Assembly: GCA_002385985.1 (NCBI GenBank)
Contig: DGEO01000017.1
Location: forward strand, 1-38,296
DNA from: Anaerolineaceae bacterium UBA3924
Lineage (GTDB): Bacteria; Chloroflexota; Anaerolineae; Anaerolineales; Anaerolineaceae
Direction: 5' to 3'
DNA length: 38,296 bases
Of the stretch, positions 15,155-22,890 are shown one piece after another. The notes beneath the pieces were generated by a model. The model was not told where the DNA came from. It did no database searches and saw nothing but the letters and a program-made list of their open reading frames with translations. Numbering within the stretch: position 1 is the first letter of the stretch; every line of letters begins with the position of its first letter. Made by a program: the position numbers and the translations under genes.

Positions 15155-16414
15155 TCAGTGACTGCTGAAGTCGATCACCTGGCCGGCCTTGATCACCTGC
15201 GCGACCAGGTTGGTTCCGAAGCGGTAGCCCAGGTGGCGGTAATCCGGCTCGGAGAGGATGAGCAGGTCGGCCTGCTTGCCTGGCTCCAGGCTGCCGACGC
15301 GGTCCGCGCGGCCGACGGCGGCGGCGGCGTTGATAGTGGCCGCGGCGATGGCCTGGGCCGGGGTCAGCTTGAGGTAGCGGCAGGCCAGGGCGATGACGAA
15401 CTGCATGGACTCGCACCAGGCCGTGCCGGGGTTGATGTCCGAGGCGACGGCCAGCAGCCCGCCGGCGGCGAGGATCTGCGCGGCCGGGGTGTATTCCGGC
15501 TGGGCCAGGCCAAAGGGCGTGCAGGGCAGGGCCACGGCGACGGTCTCGGAGGCGGCCAGGCGGCGGATGTCCCCGGGAGAGGTCTTGACCAGGTGGTCGG
15601 CGCTGGCCGCGCCCAGTTCGGCCGCCAGCGAGGCGCCGCCCAGGTTGTCGAACTCGTCGGCGTGGATCTTGAGCGGGAAGCCCAGTTCGCGGGCGCGCTC
15701 CAGGATGGCCCGCGACTGCTCCAGACTGAAGGCGCCCGTCTCGCAGAACACGTCCACAAAGGGCAGCGGGCGGCCCGGGGCGTGCTCATCCCACCAGCGG
15801 CGCGCGGCGGGCAGCATCTCTTCGCACAGCAGGCGGGTGTAGCCCTCCGGGTCGCCGTCGAACTCGGGGGCCACGGCGTGCGCGCCCAGGAAGGTGGGCA
15901 CCAGGTCCAGGGGATGCTCGGCGTCCAGCTCCAGCAAGGCCTGCAGCTGGGCCAGCTCGGAGGGCGTGTCCAGCCCGTAGCCGGTCTTGGCCTCGGCGGT
16001 GGTGGTGCCGTGGCGCAGCATGGCGTCCATGCGGCGGCGGGACTGGGCTTTGAGCTCCTCCAGGCCGGCGGAGCGGGTGGCCCGCACGGTGGAGAGGATG
16101 CCGCCGCCCGCGGCCATGATCTCCATGTAGGTGGCCCCGGCCAGGCGCATCTCGAACTCGGCCGCCCGGTCTCCGGCCCAGATCAGGTGGGTGTGCGGGT
16201 CGACGAAGCCGGGCAGCACGGCGCGGCCGCCGGCGTCCAGGCGCGGCTCGTCCGGGTAGGCGCGCTCCAGCTCTTCGCTGGTCCCCACCCGTTCGATCAC
16301 CTCGCCGCGGATCAGCACAGCCCCGTCCGGGATGATGCCCAGCCGGCCGAGATCAGCGCCGCGCTGCGGCCCGCCGGCCAGAGTCAGCAGTTGTGAAGCG
16401 TGGGTGATGAGCAT
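15155..16414 (-). CDS. hutI: imidazolonepropionase
   Basis: 419 residues of the metal-dependent amidohydrolase superfamily. The diagnostic features are HTHLIWAGDR with metal ligands H74 and H76, the EIMAAGGGI loop, AKTGYGLD, KIHADEF, DHLVK, and SDINPGT with the catalytic Asp. It opens the ring of 4-imidazolone-5-propionate to N-formimino-L-glutamate, step three of histidine degradation. No hutH, hutU or hutG is in the window, so the rest of the pathway must be elsewhere. The frame stays open for kilobases upstream, but the ATG at 16414 lies 7 nt after a TATAAT box and begins the conserved protein. Confidence 0.95.
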   Translation of the reverse strand: MLITHASQLLTLAGGPQRGADLGRLGIIPDGAVLIRGEVIERVGTSEELERAYPDEPRLDAGGRAVLPGFVDPHTHLIWAGDRAAEFEMRLAGATYMEIMAAGGGILSTVRATRSAGLEELKAQSRRRMDAMLRHGTTTAEAKTGYGLDTPSELAQLQALLELDAEHPLDLVPTFLGAHAVAPEFDGDPEGYTRLLCEEMLPAARRWWDEHAPGRPLPFVDVFCETGAFSLEQSRAILERARELGFPLKIHADEFDNLGGASLAAELGAASADHLVKTSPGDIRRLAASETVAVALPCTPFGLAQPEYTPAAQILAAGGLLAVASDINPGTAWCESMQFVIALACRYLKLTPAQAIAAATINAAAAVGRADRVGSLEPGKQADLLILSEPDYRHLGYRFGTNLVAQVIKAGQVIDFSSH

Positions 16415-16420
16415 ACAGAA

Positions 16421-16444
16421 ATTATACCGCCCGCTCGAGCGGGC
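16421..16444 (-). promoter_or_regulatory. hutI promoter: -10 box with adjacent 16-bp palindrome
   Basis: Minus-strand TATAAT (16421-16426) ends 7 nt before the hutI ATG, predicting a leaderless mRNA. Immediately upstream GCCCGCTCGAGCGGGC (16429-16444) is a perfect 16-bp palindrome in the spacer/-35 region. It is a good operator candidate for a repressor. Confidence 0.6.
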
Positions 16445-16498
16445 CGGCCCCGCTCCCCGGAGGGGAAAATCCCCTGAAACTTTCTCCCCGCCGCGCCG

Positions 16499-16504
16499 TA
16501 TACT
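16499..16504 (+). promoter_or_regulatory. -10 box for the GIN-domain lipoprotein gene
   Basis: TATACT, followed by a short leader with AAGGAGAA just before the ATG at 16529. Upstream CTGAAA/TGAAAC is only a weak -35. Confidence 0.5.
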
Positions 16505-16528
16505 AAGTGCACACAAGGAGAATGCCGT

Positions 16529-17275
16529 ATGAGAAAGCTTTTTATCCCTATTGTTCTGGCGACCCTGGCGCTCAGCACCCTGGCCTGCGCCGGGCTGACC
16601 TTCGAGTTTAACCGCGGCGTGCGCGTCACCGGCTCGGGCGATGTGGTCACGGAAAACCGCGACGTCTCCGGCTTCGACGCTATCGAGTTCAACACCGTCG
16701 GCGAGCTGCTGATCTCGCAGGGTGAACAGGAATCCCTGAGCATCGAGGCCGAGGAGAACATTCTGGAGCACATTCGCACCGAGGTGCGCGGCGGCACGCT
16801 GGTCATCGACGTGGATGACGCCGTCTCGCTGGATCTGAACGCGCCCATCACCTACACCGTGGTGGTGACCGACCTGCGGGAGTTTAAGCTGAACGGGCTG
16901 GGCAACGTGAAGCTGGACGGCCTGCAGGCGGACGAGCTGGAGCTGGACATGCACGGAGCCGGCAACCTGGAGGCCCGCGGCCTGACCGCCGACCGCCTGG
17001 AGGTGGAGCTGAGCGGCCTGGGTTCGGTGACCCCGGTTGGCGCGGTGGATGAGCTGGTGGTCAGCATCCCCGGGTCGGGCAACTTCTCCGGGGCGGACCT
17101 GCAGAGCCGCACCGCCCGGGTGCGCGTCTCGGGGCTGGGCAACGCCACCGTGTGGGTGACCGGCCGGCTGGACGTGGAGATCAGCGGGGCGGGCAACGTC
17201 AGCTACTACGGCAGCCCCGATGTAACCCAGGACGTTTCCGGGCTGGGCCGGGTCGAGCGGCGGGGCGACAAGTAG
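16529..17275 (+). CDS. GIN-domain (DUF2807) lipoprotein
   Basis: 248 residues with a lipoprotein signal (MRKLF, hydrophobic run, lipobox TLAC at about residue 20). The body is a head-GIN/DUF2807 parallel beta structure. It begins with the VTGSGDVVTENRDVSGFDAI signature and then shows a repeating GxGN/GLGxV pattern (GLGNVKL, GAGNLEA, GLGSVTP, GSGNFSG, GLGNATV, GAGNVSY, GLGRVER), each unit about 18-22 residues. The function of the family is unknown; many members are surface adhesin-like. A strong AAGGAGAA ribosome site precedes the ATG. It is divergent from hutI. Confidence 0.9.
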   Translation: MRKLFIPIVLATLALSTLACAGLTFEFNRGVRVTGSGDVVTENRDVSGFDAIEFNTVGELLISQGEQESLSIEAEENILEHIRTEVRGGTLVIDVDDAVSLDLNAPITYTVVVTDLREFKLNGLGNVKLDGLQADELELDMHGAGNLEARGLTADRLEVELSGLGSVTPVGAVDELVVSIPGSGNFSGADLQSRTARVRVSGLGNATVWVTGRLDVEISGAGNVSYYGSPDVTQDVSGLGRVERRGDK

Positions 17276-17370
17276 TCCCCGGCCGGACGGCCTGGCGGCC
17301 AGACGGCGAGATCGCTTCTGGAGCGGCCGCGCCGTCCTGCATTCTTCCTGTGCCGCCGGGGCGGCGGAAA

Positions 17371-17379
17371 TGGTAAAAT
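17371..17379 (+). promoter_or_regulatory. candidate extended -10 for the alkaline-phosphatase-like gene
   Basis: TGGTAAAAT fits the extended -10 form and overlaps the first ATG (17378). If it is used, translation would begin at ATG 17390 with a leader of about 4 nt. Confidence 0.4.
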
Positions 17380-18850
17380 GAACGAAACCATGTCCGCTCC
17401 ACAGCGCCTGCTCATCCTCGATATCGACGGCCTGCGCCAGGACGTTTTCCTGCAGGGCCTTTCGCAGGGCCGCCTGCCCAATTTCGCCCGATTGTTCGGG
17501 CAGGGCGGCATTCATCTGGACGCGGTTTCCACCGCTCCTTCCATCACCTTCTGCGCGCAAACCACGCTGTTCACCGGCGCGCAGCCCGGCCGCCACGGCA
17601 TCACCGGCAACCAGTTCCTGGACCGGTTCGAGCCGCGCTTTTACGCCTTCGACGTGGGCGACACCCTGGACTACGACGACGCCGTGCGCGTGTTCGCCGG
17701 GCTGGGCGGGCTGCTGAACGAGGCGCTGGATTCCTCGGTGCCCACCCTGTACCAGCGGGCCGCCCGCGAAGGCTGGTCCAGCCTGGTGGCGCACCACATG
17801 CTCTCCCGCGGGGCCGAGACCTGGCTGCGGCCCGGGCTGATCGAGATCGCCCGGCTGACGCGCGGCTCGCGCCTGTTCGGCATGGAGCCGGAGGATTTCG
17901 ACGGCAACATGGTCAGGGAGCTGACCGAAAAGCTGCAGAAGGGCGCCCGGCCTGAGATCATCACCGCCTACTTCCTGGGGCTGGACCAGGAATCGCACGA
18001 GGAAGGCCCCGAGGCGCAGCTGACTCACCTGGCCGCGGCCATCGACGTGCAGGTCGGCCAGCTGCTGGACGAGCTGGAGCGCCAGGGCATGCTGGCCGGC
18101 ACGCTGGCGGCGGTGGTTTCGGATCACGGGCAGGTGGGCGTGCGCGCCCACGAGCGCCACGCGCTGCGGGTCGGCTTCCCGGCCGCCCGAGAGCTGGGCA
18201 GTTTCTTCGACGCGCTGGGGCTGGACGTGCACGACCTGCCCGGCGAGGACAACAACTGCGAGGCGGCCGTGGGGCTGAACGGCGGGATGGCGCATGTGTA
18301 TCTGCGCCGCCGCCCCGGCGCCTGGTCCGAGCCGCCGCGCTTCGACCGGGACGTGCTGCCCGTGGCCCAGGCTTTCTGGGAGGCCAGCGCCTCCGGCCGC
18401 TACGCCGCCGAGCTGCGCGGGGCCATCGACATGATCCTGATCCGCAGCGTGGAGAAAGACGGCTGGCAGGCCGATTACCGGGTCTACACCCCGGCCGGGC
18501 TGCAGCCGGTGGCGGAGTTCCTGGACGAGCACCCCGAGATCGAGGCCGTGGACGCCGTCCCGCGCCTGGAGGGGCTGGCCGGACCCGCCAGCGGGGACCT
18601 GCTGCTGGTGACCAATTACCGCCAGGGCTACTACTTCGGCGACCCGCAGGAGGGCGTGCACGGCGGGCTGCACCCGGACGATTCGCGGGCGGTGCTCTCG
18701 CTGGCCTGGCCGGGCAGCCGGCCGGAAGACCAGGACCGCCTGGCCCGGATTGTCCGCGACGTGGTCGAGGAGCGCAAGCAGAACGAAGGCCGCCAGCACG
18801 CCTCGCTGGCCGATTTTGTGCCGATTATCGAGACCATCCTGGGCTGGTAG
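17378..18850 (+). CDS. alkaline phosphatase superfamily protein (type I phosphodiesterase / NPP-like)
   Basis: 490 residues (486 if ATG 17390 is used). The first metal site is in LLILDIDGLRQD. The nucleophile region is SITFCAQTTLFTG, followed by GRHGITGN; the later sites are the DQESHEEG segment and SDHGQVGV. This matches nucleotide pyrophosphatase/phosphodiesterases and related phosphopentomutase-fold enzymes. No signal peptide is evident, so it is probably cytoplasmic. The substrate is not deducible. A late segment mentioning HGGLHPDDS with a nearby acidic residue supports the third metal site. Confidence 0.85.
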   Translation: MNETMSAPQRLLILDIDGLRQDVFLQGLSQGRLPNFARLFGQGGIHLDAVSTAPSITFCAQTTLFTGAQPGRHGITGNQFLDRFEPRFYAFDVGDTLDYDDAVRVFAGLGGLLNEALDSSVPTLYQRAAREGWSSLVAHHMLSRGAETWLRPGLIEIARLTRGSRLFGMEPEDFDGNMVRELTEKLQKGARPEIITAYFLGLDQESHEEGPEAQLTHLAAAIDVQVGQLLDELERQGMLAGTLAAVVSDHGQVGVRAHERHALRVGFPAARELGSFFDALGLDVHDLPGEDNNCEAAVGLNGGMAHVYLRRRPGAWSEPPRFDRDVLPVAQAFWEASASGRYAAELRGAIDMILIRSVEKDGWQADYRVYTPAGLQPVAEFLDEHPEIEAVDAVPRLEGLAGPASGDLLLVTNYRQGYYFGDPQEGVHGGLHPDDSRAVLSLAWPGSRPEDQDRLARIVRDVVEERKQNEGRQHASLADFVPIIETILGW

Positions 18851-18872
18851 AGGCCGCCCGGACAGGGGGAAT

Positions 18873-21317
18873 ATGCCCGTTGACCGCCGAGCCGTCCACT
18901 GCATGATCCTGCTCGCTTTGCTGGCCGGCCTGTTCGGCGCGCGCCCGGCTGCGGCGCTGAGCGCGTCCGAAGATCCGCAGCATGGGCCGCAGGTGAAGGT
19001 GCTCGCCGGGAACGGCGAGCTGCGCCTTTCCGTGCAGATGCCTGAGCTGCGGCTGATGCTGGATGAAGACGAGCCGGAGCGGTACGCCGCCATTGACCAG
19101 ACGGGCTACGAGCGGGCCGCGCTGCCCGGCCAGCCCGAGCTGCCGGTGCTGCGCCGCCCGCTTGAGGTGCCTCTGGGCGCGGAGGTGCGTCTGGAGGTGC
19201 TGGCGGCGGAGTATGATGAGGTCCGCCTGGCGGACCTGGGCCTGCCGCCCGCGCTGTGCCCGGCGCGGGTGACGGCCAAATGCGCGGCTGCAGTGCCCGA
19301 GGAGGTCTCCGCGCTGTCGGCCGGGCCGGACGGCTTCACCCCCGAAAGCCCGGCGCGCATCGCCGCCGACGTGACCGCCCGCGGCCGGCGGGTGATCACG
19401 GTCGAGATCTGGCCGGCGGCCTACCGCCCGGACGGGGCGCTGCGCCTGTACCGCAGCATTGAGGCGCGTCTGGAATATTCGACCGGCCAGGCGTCCGCGG
19501 CGCAGCGGGCTGAGCTGCGCTCCCCCGAATGGGACCGGGAGCTGACGGGCAGCCTGCTCTTCGCGCTGGATGCGCAGCCGCAGGCCGCCGGGACAAAGCC
19601 TTCCTACTGGATCGTAGTGGCCGACGGGCTGGCCGGGGGCATCGGCCCGCTGGTCTCGCTCAAGCAGCGGCAGGGGTATGAGGTCACCCTGCGCACCGTC
19701 TCACAGCTGGGCGACACACGGGAGGGCATATCCAAAGCGCTGCGGGCGGCCTACCGCGGGCCGAACCCGCCCCTCTACCTGCTGCTGGTCGGGGACGCCG
19801 GCAGCGGAACCCATCAGGTGCCGGCCTGGACCGGGCGCATCCCCGACTGGAGCGCCTGGCTGACCACCGACCTGTACTACGCCACCATGGACGGGGCGGA
19901 CGACTACACCGCAGACCTGTATGTCGGCCGCCTGCCCGCGCGGAACCTGGATGAGCTGCGCGAGATGATCGCCCGGCTGAACCGCTACGAAGACCTGACC
20001 GGCTGGGAGGACTGGGTCCGCCGGGCGGCCTACCTGGCCACGGACGACCGCTACTACTGGCCGGTGGTGGAGACGGCCCACGAGACCGCCGCGGAGCGCA
20101 CCGCCGCCTGGTCCTACACCGGCTCCTTCCCGGCCCGCCCGCAGGCCGGCGGGGATAAGCTCTACGCCGTCAGCCACAGCGCCGGAACGCAGGACGTGCG
20201 CGCCGCGCTAGAGGAGGGCCGCTCGCTGGTGATCTACTCCGGGCACGGCAGCCCGGACCGCTGGCTGGGGCCGGTCTTTTCGCAGGCGGATGTGCGCGCC
20301 CTGCCCGACGGGAGGAACGCCGCGCTGCCCTTTGTGGTCTCGCTGGCCTGCTCGACGTCGGACTTCGCCGTCAATGTCCCCGGGGAGAGCCTGGGCGAGA
20401 CCTGGGTGCGGAACCGGGCAGTGGCGCACCTGGGGGCCAGCGGCTCGACCTTCTGGGAACAGGACGATTTGATGGAGCGGGCGCTGATGGAGGAGTTCTT
20501 CCGCCAGCCCGGCCGCCAGGCCACGCTGGGCCAGGCGATGCGCTTCGCGCTGGAGCGGGTGAACGAGGAATACGGCGCGGGGCACTGGGGTCGCTACTAC
20601 GCCGAGGTGTACAACCTGCTGGGCGACCCGAGCCTGCGCCTGCAGACCGAGCCGGAGTCCGCCCAGCCTGAGCCGGGCGAATGCCCGGTCGGCTACGTGC
20701 CCTCCACCACCTACAGCCAGGATTTCAGCGGGACGCCTCTCGACTGGTGGAAGGAAGTGACCCCCGGGATGCCGGGCATCAACGACTGGGCGCTGGACAC
20801 GAGCCTGTTCAACAGCCCGCCAGCCTCCACCCGCGGCAGAGGGTTCGCCGGGGCCAGCCTGTCGGCGCGGTTGTCGCCGGTCTTCACCATCCCCCCGGCC
20901 GCGCTGCTGCCGGCGCTGGTGTTCTACGACTACCAGGACATCCATTCCGGCCCCGGCGGGCAGTGCGCCGACGCCGCGCTGCTGCAGGTGCAGGTCAACA
21001 ACGGCCCCTGGGAGCCGGTGGACCCCGCTCAGCTGCTCACCCAGCCTTACACCAACGTGGTCGACAGCACCCACGGCAACCCGCTGGGCGGCCAGCCGGC
21101 CTGGTGCCGCCGGGACGGGGGCTGGCAGCGCAGTATCATCGACCTGAGCCCCTACCGCGGGCAGACGGTGCGCTTCGCCTTCCGGCTGGGCACCGGCTCC
21201 GCCACGACCGGGGCGAGCTGGAACCTGGACGATGTCTCGCTGCAGCGCTGCACGCCTTTTCCGCACAACCACCACCTGTACCTGCCTGCCGTCTCGCGCG
21301 TAGCCGGGGATTTATAA
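18873..21317 (+). CDS. secreted gingipain-like cysteine peptidase (family C25)
   Basis: 814 residues. An N-terminal signal peptide (about 1-29, ending RPAAALSA) is followed by a propeptide-like region to about 230. The C25 catalytic domain comes next, with VADG, LLLVGDAG, and TDLYYATMDGADDYTADLYVGR, which resembles the gingipain calcium/active-site region. The catalytic pair is H458 (YSGHGS) and C493 (SLACSTSDF), 35 residues apart as expected for C25. A beta-rich domain after about 610 (YSQDFSG...) resembles MAM/jelly-roll modules. The protein ends with HHLYLPAVSRVAGDL, a YLP tag rather than the usual T9SS domain. Start chosen after AGGGGGA. Confidence 0.88.
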   Translation: MPVDRRAVHCMILLALLAGLFGARPAAALSASEDPQHGPQVKVLAGNGELRLSVQMPELRLMLDEDEPERYAAIDQTGYERAALPGQPELPVLRRPLEVPLGAEVRLEVLAAEYDEVRLADLGLPPALCPARVTAKCAAAVPEEVSALSAGPDGFTPESPARIAADVTARGRRVITVEIWPAAYRPDGALRLYRSIEARLEYSTGQASAAQRAELRSPEWDRELTGSLLFALDAQPQAAGTKPSYWIVVADGLAGGIGPLVSLKQRQGYEVTLRTVSQLGDTREGISKALRAAYRGPNPPLYLLLVGDAGSGTHQVPAWTGRIPDWSAWLTTDLYYATMDGADDYTADLYVGRLPARNLDELREMIARLNRYEDLTGWEDWVRRAAYLATDDRYYWPVVETAHETAAERTAAWSYTGSFPARPQAGGDKLYAVSHSAGTQDVRAALEEGRSLVIYSGHGSPDRWLGPVFSQADVRALPDGRNAALPFVVSLACSTSDFAVNVPGESLGETWVRNRAVAHLGASGSTFWEQDDLMERALMEEFFRQPGRQATLGQAMRFALERVNEEYGAGHWGRYYAEVYNLLGDPSLRLQTEPESAQPEPGECPVGYVPSTTYSQDFSGTPLDWWKEVTPGMPGINDWALDTSLFNSPPASTRGRGFAGASLSARLSPVFTIPPAALLPALVFYDYQDIHSGPGGQCADAALLQVQVNNGPWEPVDPAQLLTQPYTNVVDSTHGNPLGGQPAWCRRDGGWQRSIIDLSPYRGQTVRFAFRLGTGSATTGASWNLDDVSLQRCTPFPHNHHLYLPAVSRVAGDL

Positions 21318-21318
21318 T
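21313..21318 (+). promoter_or_regulatory. -10 box overlapping the protease stop, predicted leaderless start
   Basis: TATAAT in GATTTATAATGG, with its last T 7 nt before ATG 21325. It overlaps the last codons of the C25 protease gene, so the next gene may have its own leaderless transcript. Confidence 0.5.
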
Positions 21319-21324
21319 GGTTTC

Positions 21325-22890
21325 ATGATCCGCCGTCTCTTCCCCGGCGTGGACCGAATTAAAAGGGGCGTGTCCCTCTCGGGCGCAGTCCTGGCGCTGG
21401 CTGCCGCGCTGCTGCTGACGCTGGCCGCCTGCGCAGCGGACGCCCGCTCCGGACCGCCGGCTGCCCCTTCCCCTGCCCCCACCGCGACGCTGGCGCCAAC
21501 CTTTCCGCCGGTGCCCACGCCCACGGCGCCGCCGCGGAAACAGCTCACCCCGGCTCCCACCGTTCCGCCGGAGCGGGTGCTCTCGCCGCTTTCGGTGCCG
21601 GAGGCGGGCCGCTGCCAGGGCCGCGAGTGCCTCTCGGGCAGCAGCGCCGGGCTGGATTACCCCACCGGGATCGTGGCGCTGGAGGGATTCCTGAGCGAGC
21701 GGGAAAGCATGGACCTGGAGCAGCAGCCGGTGGTCTGCCCGGCCTTCGTGGTGCTGGACGGCTCGAGCGATTTCATGGCCGCCCTGCGCCGCAGCGCGCT
21801 GATCCCGCGGGACTCGCTGGGCCGTCCGGTGATCAACCTGGCGTGGGAGGGCCTGAGCGCGGACATCCAGCAGGCGCTGAGCGCGTCCGGCCCGGCGCAG
21901 CCGGTGGAGATCATGGCGCTGGTGCTGCCCGCCGGGCGCCGCTCGCTGACCGCCTGCTCCTCGCCCATCGAGGTGGCGCGCATCAACCGGCCGTACCCCA
22001 TCCCCACGCAGCCGGGGGCAGGCGCGGAGCTGGAGGTGCGCGAATACCGCCTGGACCAGCCGCCCGCCGCTGACGGGTTCGCCTACGCCCGCGTCTGGGA
22101 GGAGCTGGGCGACCGGCTGGAGACCTCAGCCAGCCAGCGCAATATTATGGTCCAGCGCATGATCGCCAACAATCTGGCCCTGCGCCCCTTTGACCTGCGC
22201 CTGCGCCTGGTTCGCGATGACCCGGAGCAGGAGACCTACTTCCGCCTGTACCGCGGGGCGCTGCTGCTGCGCGACCGCATCACCACCATCGGCCCGGTCT
22301 CGCTGCGGCCCGGCGACCCGGACCGGGGAGACCCGGGCGATTTCGCCATGCTGGTCGATTCGGAGCTGGTGCGCCGCGATTCCATCGAGCGCTGGGACTC
22401 CCGGAGCGGGCTCAGCCCCTATTTCGTCGGGCAGCACCTGATGTGGGTGGACGTCACCGACGACCCGGGCACGCTCTCGCGGGTGGACCTGGTGCACGTG
22501 ATGCGCGACGGGGCGGTGATTTACACCCACCCGGTCCAGGAGCCGGACCTGACCCGCCCGGAGCTGGTCGGCTTCTGGGGCTACGACCGCCACTGGGCGC
22601 TGGAGACCATCGACTCGGTGGTGATCGACGGGCAGCCGGTCAACGCGCAGTACGGGTATGAGGCCAGCTTCGGCTTCCAGGTGCTGCGCGGGAAGCCGTT
22701 CTACTTCTTCAGCCGGGGCGGGCGCATCGGCGTGGTCTACGACGGCCGCGAGGTGGCCCTGAACTATGACGAGGTGCCCCACGAGACCTGCTGCGGACTG
22801 ACCGCGCTCAGCCCGCGCTCCACCGACCGGCTGGTGTGGTTCTTCGCCCGCCGCGGGGATGAATGGTTCTACGTGGAGATCGACGTCTAG
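21325..22890 (+). CDS. lipoprotein of unknown function with Pro/Thr-rich linker
   Basis: 521 residues. It has a lipoprotein signal (residues 1-36, lipobox LAAC) and then a linker of about 45 residues rich in Pro, Thr and Ala. A globular part of mixed alpha/beta character follows, ending in a C-terminal region with strands such as GFQVLRGKPFYFFSRGG and IGVVYDGREVALNYDEVPHE. Scattered Cys (QGRECLSG, VVCPAF, TACSSP, HETCCG) suggest disulfides in an exported protein. I do not recognise a family. It starts 7 nt after the protease stop and may be a membrane-anchored partner of it. Its stop shares a CTAG with the convergent copB gene. Confidence 0.7.
   Translation: MIRRLFPGVDRIKRGVSLSGAVLALAAALLLTLAACAADARSGPPAAPSPAPTATLAPTFPPVPTPTAPPRKQLTPAPTVPPERVLSPLSVPEAGRCQGRECLSGSSAGLDYPTGIVALEGFLSERESMDLEQQPVVCPAFVVLDGSSDFMAALRRSALIPRDSLGRPVINLAWEGLSADIQQALSASGPAQPVEIMALVLPAGRRSLTACSSPIEVARINRPYPIPTQPGAGAELEVREYRLDQPPAADGFAYARVWEELGDRLETSASQRNIMVQRMIANNLALRPFDLRLRLVRDDPEQETYFRLYRGALLLRDRITTIGPVSLRPGDPDRGDPGDFAMLVDSELVRRDSIERWDSRSGLSPYFVGQHLMWVDVTDDPGTLSRVDLVHVMRDGAVIYTHPVQEPDLTRPELVGFWGYDRHWALETIDSVVIDGQPVNAQYGYEASFGFQVLRGKPFYFFSRGGRIGVVYDGREVALNYDEVPHETCCGLTALSPRSTDRLVWFFARRGDEWFYVEIDV

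Noticed and set aside
15155..19093. Minus-strand frame open for 1312 codons
   Set aside because: Only 15155-16414 encodes HutI. The rest runs antisense to the GIN-domain, phosphatase and protease genes, is Gln/His/Arg-rich and low in complexity, and is a by-product of GC-biased third positions.
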